Shown here: positions 51,401 through 63,867 of the stretch, piece after piece
How the letters are laid out: each line of letters opens with the position of its first letter
Position numbering within the stretch: position 1 is the first letter of the stretch
Source: Setaria digitata
Lineage: Eukaryota; Nematoda; Chromadorea; Rhabditida; Setariidae
NCBI GenBank assembly: GCA_003640385.1
Contig: RCAB01000041.1
Coordinates: forward strand, 62,001-126,000
Direction: 5' to 3'
Length of the DNA stretch: 64,000 nt
Translations under genes and position numbers: made by a program
The notes under the pieces: generated by a model
Seen by the model: only the letters and a program-made list of their open reading frames with translations
The model's database searches: none
Told to the model about the DNA's origin: nothing

Positions 51401-53821
51401 ATGAAGCCTTTATGTTGCCGCAACTATGTGCATTAGTAAAAAAATTCTTCACATATCTCATCCAAAATTAAAAATACAAAATTAAAATTATGCTGTGGTG
51501 AAATATATTAATTTCCATAGTGACTTTAGAAATGCATGCAGAGTAAAATTATTTTGATACTTTAAAATTTAATTTAAAGCGGTGTCATTTAGACGTTTCT
51601 TCTTCATGCATGCACTATGCAATCTTTTCGTCCGTAACGTGAAGTCAAACCAGAATATGTATGCAAATTGAATGTTTTGAATTTTGTTTCAATAAACAAT
51701 AATTGCAACTTCGGCAAAATAACAGTAAATATGATGGAAACTGGAAATTTGAAAACTAATTCAAAACTTGTTAATTAATCTAAACGTGAATACATCGATG
51801 ATACAGATCGTTTAGCTTCATTTGACTAGCCAAAAGATTTATTTCTATATTTTTCTATAAGGCAGAAATATAATTACTCAACTTTTGCGCGTTAGCTTGA
51901 TTTTGTATATTCAAAGACCATTTAGATTAATTTAATTATAGGACATTCTTGTCAGTAATTAGCATCAACAAAACCGGCTACGAATCCATCCACTTCATTT
52001 TTTTTTTTTTTTTTTCTAATTCGCAATTTAGAATTCAATCATTTCATTTTTCAATCGCAACTTAGCAAAAACTGGTGGAACAACGAATATAAAAAAATAA
52101 AATTTGGTGTCAGAAAATAAACTTAAAAAATATAAATATTTCAATTTGCTGATAAAGTATTAGATCAGATTTAAATTAATGAAAATCTGTATTTTAAATT
52201 GGAACACAAATGATAATGGAAAGTTTTAGCTCGGAACGATATTTTGCTGTGAAATAAAGAAGCAAACTCATTCGTTTAATCCAAGTTCAGTTATTCCGAT
52301 AAAAGATATCTTTTCCAAATTATGAAACTTATTATTGTTTGATAACACTACCAGGAAGAATTATTTTATTTTCTACATTTCTCAAACTTGCACCTTTGAA
52401 GAAGTTGGTTAGAAAAAATTGTAGGGGAGAAATGGACTCCTTTTCGCTCCCAAATATTCTTTTAAAATTTTTTTAAATCAGAACTTTAACCTGAATTAAT
52501 TTCTCAATTTCAATTTCAAAATACGACACAACAACTCTCTGCGATTCTGTTCAAAACCAAAAATTATTGACTGATCCATTCGCAAATTTATTATTATTTA
52601 CGTCTCGTGTTGTCATAAATGTCAAGGAATATTTCGTAAATATTTTAATCATCTAATTATTGCTTTAATTTGTATTATTTGTCAGCAAAAACTTGAAATT
52701 TAAAAAATGACACTGAGAAAATGTAAAAATAGAAATTAGGAAACAAATTAATTCAATCAAATGTTTCAAATTAGTGTCATATTTCATTACTTCATCTTTT
52801 GCCTTTTTGTTTTTTCTACTTTAATTTTTTAAGAAAAAAAAAATGCAAAAAAAAAACAGAAATATTCCTATATCAACAAAATATTTTCTATTTTTTAATT
52901 CTTTAAAAAAGACAAAACATGAAAAAAAGGTGAAAAAGTGAGAATTTATCAGAAAGTAAGAGGAAATATTGTTTATTCTTGTTGGGTGTATGGTTTTAGT
53001 ACCATTTTTTTACACATATCAAAACACCATATATATAATAATTTCTTATCCATACATACACCCACACACACATATATATATATAATTTAAATTTCAAATA
53101 TGTATATTTGAAATTTAAATTTTACTGAAGTGATGCTAAAGTCAAGCAGTATAATTGCACCAATTCGTATGAGTTGACAGAATTAACTGATTTGATGTTC
53201 TTTATGATTTATTCTTCCAGTTTAATATTCCGGAATATTCACAAGTCAGGAAAAAGGCAAAGTGTAAACAACATAGTGGAAAAAAGGATATCTTAAGAAG
53301 AGAATAAGGCAATAACGAGATTAAAAATGAATATGATAATGTTCGAGAAGAGTAAAAGTGGCGCACGATCCGACACGGTAAGAATGATTGTAAGAAAAAT
53401 TATTTGTCCGTTACATACGATATCAAAAAATTATGTGATAAAACAGGATGAAATTTTTTTATGATTTGTTATCAGTTTACACAGCAGATAAGAGTGCCTA
53501 ATTAGCAGGACTGAAATGTCATCTGTTGTCTTCTTTAAAGTTTACTCAAGGAATTGCAATTAATTTCAGGCTCAAAATCCTTCCATCCACGTGGCACATA
53601 ATTGATGATATGGAAATATGTAAGTGGAGCTTAGCATTCTGGACAGAAAGGAAGGAAAGTATACCTGAGCCACAAGCGCCAGAAACACGAATGTTGACTT
53701 CGGCTCGATCTTGTGCTTCAACAACATTATCGGTATTACTTTGGAACAGAAGGAATCCCGTTAACAGTAGATAAGTTGGAGTAGATGGTAGAAGGAAAAG
53801 TGAGATTGGAAGTTGAAACAT
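45478..53821 (-). CDS. Paralogue C: secreted Cys-rich protein, possibly GM2-activator-like
   Basis: Five exons in order: 53821-53665, 51382-51103, 50723-50618, 46646-46533, 45630-45478 (TAA). They join in phase to 269 aa. The signal peptide is about 1-26 or a little longer (core TYLLLTGFLLF). Cysteines: 50, 88, 126, 137, 139, 146, 149, 152, 178, 180, 195, 259. Ten match those of A and B; 139 and 180 are extra, the latter making a C-x-C (ECQC). The signature is LQNSC followed by VFCDFC, then QPGFYDIE and EMCTPELDD, and the last cysteine in TIACFLMG. The phase-2 intron again splits the Cys codon (C146). The large introns are 2.3 kb, 0.4 kb, 4.0 kb and 0.9 kb. The segment that is one exon in A and B is split in two here, between C180 and the G-x-Y block, with a GTCTGC donor. 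I considered two separate genes, but the paralogue alignment and matching phases support one. Confidence 0.72.
46647..50617 (-). other. Long third intron of paralogue C
   Basis: Nearly 4 kb with no coding-like exon that would fit the phases on the - strand and no supported gene on the + strand. It is AT-rich with several A and T runs. Confidence 0.5.
51383..53664 (-). other. First intron of paralogue C
   Basis: About 2.3 kb between the signal-peptide exon and the second exon. It contains the CA/TA microsatellite and inverted repeat at 53050-53121. No other gene was seen. Confidence 0.5.
53050..53121. repeat. CA/TA microsatellite next to a 17-bp perfect inverted repeat
   Basis: A run of CACACA then TATATA leads into a hairpin at 53084-53121: two 17-base arms (left arm AATTTAAATTTCAAATA) separated by TGTA. 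The right arm is the exact reverse complement of the left. Confidence 0.8.
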
Positions 53822-56484
53822 CAGTGAGATGTCGCGGTAGGCGGTAAATGTATTGAGTTTTTGGAGCACCGCAAAGACGGGTGATATGGGTCGGAAATAA
53901 ATGTAAAGGGGGGTGGCGCTTCTTGAGAAAATCACCAGAGGAATATAAATGGAGTTGTTGAGTATGATCACAGCGCTATTACTACCACTAACACTACTCA
54001 GTCACCAATACAATGGCAAAAATGGTACGACAAATTAAGACACCAAAAGATGACAATGATGACGACAACAATACTGGTGACAGTGCTGATAAACAATGGT
54101 ATTAAGAATGATAATGATAATGGACAAGGCAGCAATGTGAACGGTTGTAAAATGATTACGACGGATGACGGATGAAGTTACTGTGGTCATTCGTTTTCAC
54201 CTGCAATTATGTCCGTCTCAAAAAGAGCCTTGATTATTAACAATATGCCATCATTATGGCGATTTAAATAGATAGGACGAGGAAAATTTGAAATCTTTCA
54301 ACAGGAAATGATGACCCTTAATACTATAATAGCGTCCATTGCACTAATACCAGTTGAATAAAAAAATAGTGACATTGCTATTGCATAGCAGTTGTCAGGT
54401 ATATTTAAATTATATATTTTCATCATTTTAATATCTTTATTGTCTCTGACATCAACATCATCACTGTCACAGCTGTTATCATGTCACTGATAATATTACC
54501 ATCAATTTTTATCCTCATTATCATCTCTTTAACTGCAAAAGCAGTAAAAAGAATATTCACCCCTTTATTACCATCATTACCATTATCAATTATCAACATG
54601 ATTCTTAGTAGCAACATCGAAAGTATTACTTCTTTCACTCCCCCACCCTTGTCTTTTCATTTTATTTGCTCACTCAAACTAAAAATCTCTTTCCAAGTCT
54701 AAATTTCTTCCTCCGCATTATCGGCTCAAAAATACAAGCAACCAAGTTAAATGTCACTAAAGAAGCAAAAAAATTTCCACTGAAAGGTCTTCAAAAAAAA
54801 AAAAAAAAACCTTCCAACACACGATTGCATGGGAAAGAAATTCTAGGGAAAGCAGAGAAATTGGGCAGTTTTACTTACCTTTTTAAGGAAAAACAAGTGC
54901 ATGAGGGAATTTCAAAGTACTTTCGTACAGAAAAATTATTAATCATGAATTTTCATTTCCTGCTCGGTAAAAACCAATTAATGATGAATGCCATGAACCG
55001 ATTCACTAATCGATGCAAACATGCTCCTCTAGCAAGAAAAAACTTATTTTTCGATTAATGCCTATTGATTTATTACCAATTGTACGGAAACATTGGAATT
55101 CCTTTCCCTTCCAAATTATTTTAAACTATGTTTTGTTGAAGGACTTTTTTCGTTTCTCCTCTCAAAGAATTAAAACTAAAAATATCACCATCACATATTT
55201 TGTTACGCAATTGCAAATGATATTTTTTTTTTGGATGAAATGTTTAATTTTGATCCATAAAATGAAATTATAAATTATAATCGCTTATCAATCACATCTT
55301 CTTATTCGGTGCAACAGTAATTCATTTGTAAAACACAAGGTCATCACCAATTTACCTGCATAAAGACTATAGTCAATAAAGGACGCTCTTCTACTTTTCT
55401 AACACTTAAGCATCCTACAAGGACGATGCAAATGAAAAAAAAAAAAAAAAGCAAAAAATTACACATTTCAAAAACCCTTTCATGGTGTCCAATCAATTTT
55501 TAAGCCAGTTCTTATACACTTTATAATTTAAACATATAATCTGAGACTAAATGGTTTGTTACTACTGAATGACAAAGCTTTGACATTTTAATAGCTAGTG
55601 TACCTGAGAAAACAAATAATGCATGCTTCAAACTAAAATGAATTCTCAAAAATTTAATTCTACGTGAGGGAAGTAACGACTAACGACGTGCTGAACAATT
55701 CAAATAAACTTAAGAATTGGTAAATTCATAAATTTAATGTTTCCAAACTCTTGTCAGTTTGTTATTTCCTAACATATTAAACTCATAAATTTACCAGTCT
55801 TCAAATTTCTCGGCTCATACCTGCATATAAATATTGTGTTAAATTATAATTATAACTAACCAATGCCTTTACTGAGAAAAGAAACAGAAAACCCGACATT
55901 ACAGAAGTTTATTGACAAAATAATTGGAAATATTTCAGCGTTTTTCAATAAAAAATAAAAACAGGAAGAAGCTTGATGACATTGAATATCCTGGAGGAAT
56001 ATATCAACACTACAAATGAATCCATAAAGCAATGATATTTTTATTTATTTGAAATACTACCTATTCAGAAATATAAAACAAAGACTACAACGAACTCTCC
56101 TGTCACTGAAGATAGGGAATACAACCGAAAGTTTTCAATAAAATAAGAATTCACTGCAATTCAACTCTGCCTTTATAACTTTCACCACGAAAGCAAATCC
56201 TTTCTAGAAGTAATAAAAGAATAACGCAAGCTTTGTTAAGAAAAACAGGCTAAAAGCCCTTTTCATATTCATGCATTCCGCGCAATAAAAAAAGGAAAAA
56301 CATTTTGCATTATTTTTTCATTTCCAGAAATACAATTTCCAAAAAAAAAAAAGTAAAAATAGAGCCAATAACGGATGAAGCAAACATCTCTAACTAATGA
56401 TAACATTCATCAGAACATGCTACGACTTATGACTTTACGATATATAACGTAAGAGTGGCAACGAAAATTCCTCCTTAACATGTT
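53822..56484. other. Interval between paralogue C and the zinc-finger gene
   Basis: AT-rich, with GAT/AAC/AAT triplet-rich patches around 54040-54130 and 54430-54640. A 130-codon + frame (54666-55058) is interrupted by a long A-run and judged chance. No supported gene. Confidence 0.45.
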
Positions 56485-59400
56485 TCAGTCCGAAGCAATA
56501 ATAAACGGCTCCGTCACTTCATCGAGCTGCTTTTTATTCACTAGGCCTGGAAAAAAAATATAATTAAATTGCGTCCCGTAACATCTGTAAAGATAAATTA
56601 ATGGAATATCCGCGGAACCTTTCATTTATGATCTTGTAGATGATCAGGTTACAACTTCCTGACGGTTGTATGTTTACATTCCCATCAAAAAAGAGAACGG
56701 TTAGTGACAACAATGGATCATAAAAAAAAAAAAAAAAAAACGGTTGGGATTTACATGTTTTCTTTTAGAATTTAGTAAATTAAAAAACAAAAAGTTCTGA
56801 AAATTTACCAGTCTCAAGATTTGGTTTCCCAAAACTTTTTGTTGGGCTAGATTTAACCTGTTTTGTTTGCTGTCCTCGTACTGTTTTCTGCAAAGCAAGT
56901 CAGTAGAATTTTCCGTTCAAACGACAAAAAAAAAAAAAATGTGAGTCACCAATTACACTCAGTTATAGAAATATTGTCTTAGCTTCATTTACTTGTGATC
57001 AAACGTTTATTTAACGAAATGGCCTGCAGCATACATGGTAAAACTCGAAAGGAACATGTGCCAGACAGCTTTGTTTTCTTTTCCAATGACAGCTTCCATG
57101 ATAACTGCCGGGGCATTCCTGCCGCATATTCAAAGTATTATACTCCCACTTATGAAACATAAATCCCGCTAGTTTTAAACTGGGACCAGCATTTATTCCC
57201 ATTCACATGAAGTACATGTCTTAGCTTATTTTCCAATATAGATTGGACTGCTTACCTCTGAAGTAGGTTTAGTAACAGTAGCTGGAGTATCACCAATCAC
57301 AGATTTTTCATGACGCACTTCTGGCTTAGCTCGATCAAAATCGCCCGCTGCGACAGAAGCGGCGAGTTGATTAGCAGTTTCTTGATCTATTTCATCGCCT
57401 TCGTCTAATAATACATAAACTGGTTCACCATTTACACCTTTCAAAGCTTGCACCTAAAAAAACAGCATAAAAATTTTGGTTGCAAAATTATATTTATATT
57501 TCACAGTTTTACCCAGAAAGGATGAGTGAATGAAACTGATAACAAACTTTTTTGAAGTCGACACCATACTGCGCTTTGAGCGTTGCAATAGTGGCTGGAT
57601 CAGTGATGATACCTTCAGGATGTTCTGCAGTAGAAATATAAGCTTTGTATATATATATATTTAAAGTTATATATATATATATATATATAACTTTAAATAT
57701 AGATTAAAAAAGATTTAGTCAATTCCAATGCGATGGCTTCAATCAATTAAAGCGCTAAGGAATTGTAATAGCAAATGAAATAGATCTAACCCTGGTCTCG
57801 TACGGATTGCCTGCGACGCGAACTACTCCCCTGAAAATAAAAAATTCTTTTCCAATGTTAGTAAACAAAAATGCACAAAATTGCAGCATAATTCGAAATC
57901 GATGAGGAATGAGATATAAAACATATAACAAATGAGCGAAAAAAATCTGAAATAATGTATCAGTAACGCCTTATAAGATATAGATGATTTTAATGCAAAG
58001 TTATTATTTGTTGTATTGTAACTTCAATTACTATCAAAATTTTTTCAAAATTTATTTCTTCATTAGGAACATACAAACAAGTTATTTCAGCTAAATTTTG
58101 ACACTGTTCCAACTTCAGAAAAAAAAAACGAATTCCAGATTTCTTAAAATAAGAGAATATACCGAATCGGAATTAGAGGCAAATTCAGGCATTAAATCTG
58201 GGTGTTTAGATCGCAGATGACGAATAGCACGGCACATATTAAATGGTCGATGTAGCATATATGTCATGTTGCATACTAAGCATTCAATAAGTTGTGGGTT
58301 AATAAATTCCATGCATCCATCAGATATTCTTTCCAGTCTTGTCTACAATTAAAACTTTGATTTGTATTTCGCACCCCAAAAATCACTATAGAAATCATAC
58401 GTCATAAAACTTTTATGAAAAGAAATTCCCCTGAATTTTATAAGAAATGCTTAAGGTGGTCCTGCGAGTTTTCCTGTTAAGAGATTATGCGATAAGTGAT
58501 AAACAATATTTTAGAACGAAAGGTATGGGACCAAAATAGTCATTTATATCGTTTACAAAAAGGCAAAATATTTATTCAGAGAACGTCACTGTTTGGATAA
58601 ATTGAAGAAAAGAAAGCGAATAACCTTGCACAACTCATACTGCATGTTGTGCAAATGATGCGGATGTTCAGTTCGAAAATGACGTATTGCTCCAGCACTT
58701 ATCACAGCTGCTAAAATGTCCCCATTACAAATTTTACATTTCCAGTGGCAATCATTCACTGCTTCTACATATCGACTGTTTACTGGAGCTGCCTGCCGTA
58801 ATGCGGGCATTATGAACTGTCGCTTTGGTTTGCTTCGGCGACCTGAACACGATAATGAACAATAGTAAAAATTAGGAAATATTGAACTCCTTTCATAATG
58901 CAACAGTGTTGGAAGATTGTCTAAGGAGTCGATTATATTCTTCACTTAATCTAATCAACGAATATCTAGCAATAAGTTAGCATAAAAAGCTAGTCTCTTT
59001 CAACTTGAGAAGTAAAACAAAAGTCAAAACAGCATAGCTTCCTTTAAAATGGATTGCAGTTCATACTGTCGTTGAAGGAAGAAATACCAACCAAATGTCA
59101 TCCGACTATTGACATAACTTGTAGCTCTTTCTTCTACCATATCATCATCTTCGACATCATTTGCATTTTTTCCTTCTTCACAGAGTTTCAGTCGTTTCTC
59201 TATAGCTAAAAAATACTATTCATCAATTTAAATAATAACTGTTGCAATAATTTCTTTTTTCCGAAATAACTAAGGGATTTTTTTTAAGCATCATTTAAAT
59301 AAATATGTGTGCTACCTCTTTTATGAGAAAAGAAGGAAGAAACCAAAAAGGGAAAAAGAAAAGCATGGGAAAGCAAAAGTCAACAAAAGAAACCAGCATG

Positions 59401-62400
59401 TAAACGAGCTTCCGATGTATGCGTCGTACCGTATTTACCACATCTGATCCTATGTTCATCAGGCATGGAAACATCAAATTCATCACCATATTTTTCTAAC
59501 AAACGAGCATTAATGACAAGTTCCTGATAAAAATATATATATAGTCAGGAAAACTCAAGAATTCGCACTATTTCAGAATACGCACAAATAAAATAAATAT
59601 TTGAAAAACTCAAAAAAGTACCTGTAGACAGAGGTTACATTTTGGCACTTCGACTTCTTCTGGATGGACTTCCGAAAAATGCATGGCAAGGGCCTCGGCA
59701 GTCATAAACATTCCACACCAAATACATTGCAAATTAGCACCACGATCAAGTGATGTATCAATAACAGCGAAGTCTTGAATTGACAAAGGTTTTCCAAGTC
59801 CTTGTTGTGGTTTCTAGAAAAGAAAAACAAAAAAAAAAAAAAAATGTATTAAAGTTAATATTAAGATGATTCGCAAAATAAAATAAATGTGCAGAAAAAA
59901 GTATGCGAGTTCCATAAGGAACATCAAGTGATAAAGGCAGAGATCAAGGAAAGTGAGCATGAAATTTCTTGGAAAAACGTAACCTTAATTTCTAAGAAAA
60001 AAGTAGCTGTTTAAGAACAGCTGAAAGATATTCCCTACGAAGGTCTACCCAACAAAACCTTTAAAAAGATAGAGAAGAATTTTATTTATCTCCTCACCAC
60101 AGATATATAAGATTATGTGATGATTTGGGACGAATAAGATTTTAACTCAAGATGAATGAAGCTAGTCAGAAAAAACTTGACCGTAAATAAGTATCATTTC
60201 GTATTTATTAATAAAATGGAGAAAGGGGAATTTTTGTTTCTTTTTTCTCAGATTTTGGAATTGGAAAATTGTTTATAATACAACAAACATGAGATCTTAA
60301 AAGAAATTGCATCTGAGATTAACTAAAAGCAGGAAAGCAATGAGCAGCAAACATTTCCCAACCTTTAGTTTCCATTTTCCAGCACACTGATGTACTGATG
60401 GATGCCACGCGTTGAAATGTCGAACCAGATGAACAACTTCAAATTTACGATTAAGCGATACGACTGCATTGCAAATGCCACACCGCGCATGTTGTTTATC
60501 TACCAAAGTTACTGGTACCTGTATCCAGCATTTATTATCCTCTATAATCCGACACTGATACTGTCTTTTTGTCAGAGACTAAGTGTGGCTAATTACTAAT
60601 TAAGTAAATTTATCAGCCCATGCATTAATTGCTTTAGTATTTTCTGAACTTGAAAGAGAAAAATAAGATACTGGCCGCTACCCATAAAAGTAAGTACATA
60701 GAAGGATACTCTGACTCCCGATGAATTCTGAAACATAAAAGATGCAGATAAATTTTGCGATATTTCTTGTTCGAAAGAGAAATTTAAAGAATTTTTCGCA
60801 GTAAATGCTGTAATGACTAAGCTCAATAGACCTCCACTACATAAAAAAACTACAATTATTTATTTGCTTTTGTTGTGGTTGGCTCCTCAGTCAAATTTAT
60901 TGAAAACATCCAACAACGATAAAAAGGCAGACATACGGCGCGTCCCAGCTTTTCGAACATCTTTCTCCGTAATGCTGTAATTAACTGATTAAGCGACATT
61001 TCATTTGGATTCACACGAATCTGAAATAAATGAATTACAATAACGTTTGCATATTCTGCCCCATGCTTAGTAAACTTGGAAAATTTTCACGTCAAAAAAA
61101 TTGAGTAAAAACTTTTCACAAAGGCATCCTCGTGATTAGCTATAACGGTACTGATGTATTTCCTCCCGTACTGAAATCCCTGCCTCCAAGAGCAGCTAGA
61201 TACCAGAGCCTTCAGAAATCCTCTCTGTCTCAACAAAAATCAAAGTCCAGAATTCTTACGGTAGAAACACTTCGATAAATTCGACTGGAATTATGACTAG
61301 ATGGAAGATCATCGTAAATATTGCAAATATTATTTTCCATGCGCCGCTTCTCTTCGCTTAGCTTTTCTTTCAGCCATGTTTCATACGGAACATCTTCAAA
61401 TGCCGTTACACCTTCTTCCAGTACCTAAAAAATACTGAACAAAGATACCACTTTAGCCCTCTACTCTATCCTCCTCCACTATGCATTAAAATTCACAAAT
61501 TTCCGACTATTTTTCGAGGAATAATTTAACGATCTGAAGCACAGTAAAGTTAATCAAGGACATTATTTCTATTACCTCGGGATGATGCTGCGGAATATGT
61601 GAGCTAAGTAACAAATCGTAGAGAACAATTTCACCGCACAACCCACAGCATATATTTTTTGAATCCAAAAAGCTAAATTCAACTGCTCGTAGATCATGGC
61701 GTACGCTCGCTTCAACATTATCGCTTTCAGTCATGAATAATGTATTATCGTCTGAATATTAACAACTGTTAGCCAAGATTACTTGATTTATACAGACTCC
61801 AGTTTTACAACAACAGTGCAAAAGCCGAAATTAATTCTTGTGAGAGGAACTGCAGGTATTAAAGAAATTTAGAACTGAGAGATATATAATAAGGAACGGT
61901 GAAGTATGACTTGAAATGATTAGCACACATTAGGGACTAGTCGTAATGTGAAACGAAAATACTCCGAAAATCTCTTGAAGATCATAAAATCTAACCATAT
62001 TTTTCTTGAAGATAAATCTAACAAGCTTAGTGTCAAAAAAAAAGGCTTGAGGTAAGGGAAACTTACCATCAAGAGTTTGTCCGGGAGCAAGCTGTATAAA
62101 CTGCTCCGTGCCATTAGGTGTTTGAACACAAATAACTTGCATTTCACCCATACCGTCAGTATAATTCGCTGTCTCCTTTAATTGGGGAAATTAAAACAGA
62201 AATACCTCGAAATTTTTAAAATTAGCAAATAGTCGATAAGCATTTCAAAATGCCAAAACGTACATCGTGTTTATTTGCAGCTGAACGCTTTTGGACAGCG
62301 GGACTTTGAGGTTCAAGTTCCGGTGGAGCTTCATCATCGTTGGATTCGACACCATCATTAACCTGCTCTATCATATCTTCTTTTGGCAAAGTACTACCTA

Positions 62401-63867
62401 GAATTTAAAGAAATTGCTGCTCTGTCTTTAATTTCTTAATTCCATCAGCTACAAAATTAACTTACTTTCTTCTTGTGCTTCCTGCATAGGTTGATTTCGC
62501 ACCCGCTCCGCATCTATACCACTATCACAGCCATCTTCTTCACCAGCATCTGCAGTCACTAAGTCGTCGTCGGTTGCGTATATCAATTCTTCTTCTTCGA
62601 AAGTAGTTTCGATAAAATCACTATCACCAAGACCAATCTCAGCATACATCACCTTCAACTTTTTTCCAAATAGAAAAATAGGACTTAGAAAAATAGAGTG
62701 GAAAAAAAAATTGGCACAGTCGAAAATGAAAATTTTCAATTGAGAAATAAGTTTCAAGTCGACTCACATCATCAACATCCAACACAGGTTTTTCCTCTTC
62801 GTAATAATATCGACTGAAAATGTAGAATAAAAAGACGGCAGTAAATTTAAAAATATTCACTCTCTATGGGATACATATTTTAAACAGTACAAAATGAATA
62901 CTAAATGTTTGAGATAAGTGTGACATTAATAAAGTAGATGGCCGTTCCCAAAGACTATAATGATTTTTTAGTTCACCATTATGTGGGACATCGCTTAAAG
63001 AGAAAACTTCCCTACGAAATAAGAAGTGAGAGAAACAAAAAATCCTTAAAGCAAATCCAAATGGGAAGGAAAGTGGTTTCTTCCTCTTCTTTGATTAAAT
63101 AAGTTGAAACCGTCAAGAAAAGGGACTTCAAAAACCACTTCGATTTTTAGGATATTTAAAAATGATAAAAGCAGACTTTGCTCTACTATTTCTTCCTCGC
63201 CCATCTCTCTGAAGCAATTCTCTTTCTTGTAGTCTTCTTTCCTTCAGGTGTTTAGCGGCTTCATCTGAAATTCTCATAATTCCTCACCCACTTTAGGAAA
63301 TCCACTCAATTACACCAATAATTTCAGAAAGTATTTCACCTTGTTTACGTTTCGCTACTCGGACATGTGTTCGCTCAGTAGTAAGTAGAGGGGCAGTTGC
63401 TGGTACAGGTTTTCGATCCAGCCGTAACACACCTGAAACGCCATTACCACTTGGCCCATCGTACCCATAACGAATATCGCCATCAACGAATATATCACGT
63501 TTTGTTGGCGAAATACTTTTCTGCGCCTGACTTAAAATATATTGTTGGTAGCCTTCTTCTAACTCCTCCTTCCGACGATTTTCAAACTCACTCGCTGCTT
63601 TCCCAACAGCTGAAAATAAATATAACAATATATACAAGATGACCCTGTTCCATCTGTATCACAGATAGCTTTAATCCACCAAATCATTTGGGTAGCTTTA
63701 GTAGTGAAGAAAAACTGGAAATTCTTTCACAATTTAAATTTCTGAAATAAAACAAAAAAGGAAATCATACAAGCTTCAACATCAAGTTCCGTCATTGGAT
63801 CATCGTTACTGCTGACAACATCCACCGCATCATCTTCGTAGTCGTGCCCAACTTTTTCCCGATTCAT
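56485..63867 (-). CDS. Nuclear-type protein with five C2H2-like zinc fingers (H-x4-H-P)
   Basis: Twenty-one exons in order join in phase to 918 aa: 63867-63771, 63609-63340, 63264-63177, 62813-62768, 62652-62466, 62397-62264, 62175-62067, 61751-61576, 61424-61260, 61020-60937, 60518-60363, 59813-59622, 59523-59439, 59205-59092, 58842-58625, 58342-58163, 57830-57791, 57624-57548, 57453-57256, 56887-56809, 56546-56485 (TGA). The N-terminal third is acidic, with a charged, probably helical segment at about 123-151 and long Asp/Glu runs at about 170-260. Five fingers follow: C346/C349/H362/H367, C465/C468/H486/H491, C534/C537/H549/H554, C670/C673/H689/H694, C728/C731/H749/H754. All end H-x4-H-P, and the Cys-to-His gap varies, unlike classical tandem TFIIIA fingers. 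Basic stretches (GRRSKPKRQ, SSSRRRQS) could serve nuclear import. The tail holds another acidic and helical domain (about 807-872). A role in chromatin or transcription is likely but inferred. I do not recognise the orthologue. A GCAATTTTAG just before the ATG exon may be a trans-splice site. Confidence 0.85.
57657..57700. repeat. 44-bp perfect palindrome with TA core
   Basis: ATATTTAAAGTTAT followed by a TA run and ATAACTTTAAATAT is its own reverse complement over 44 bases, centred at 57678/57679. It lies in the intron between exons 17 and 18 of the zinc-finger gene. It can form a cruciform or hairpin. Confidence 0.85.

Noticed and set aside
53526..53774. 82-codon + strand frame
   Set aside because: Antisense to the signal-peptide exon of paralogue C; no independent support.
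54666..55058. 130-codon + strand frame
   Set aside because: Lys-rich run over a poly-A tract, no known motif, no splice context; likely chance in AT-rich DNA.
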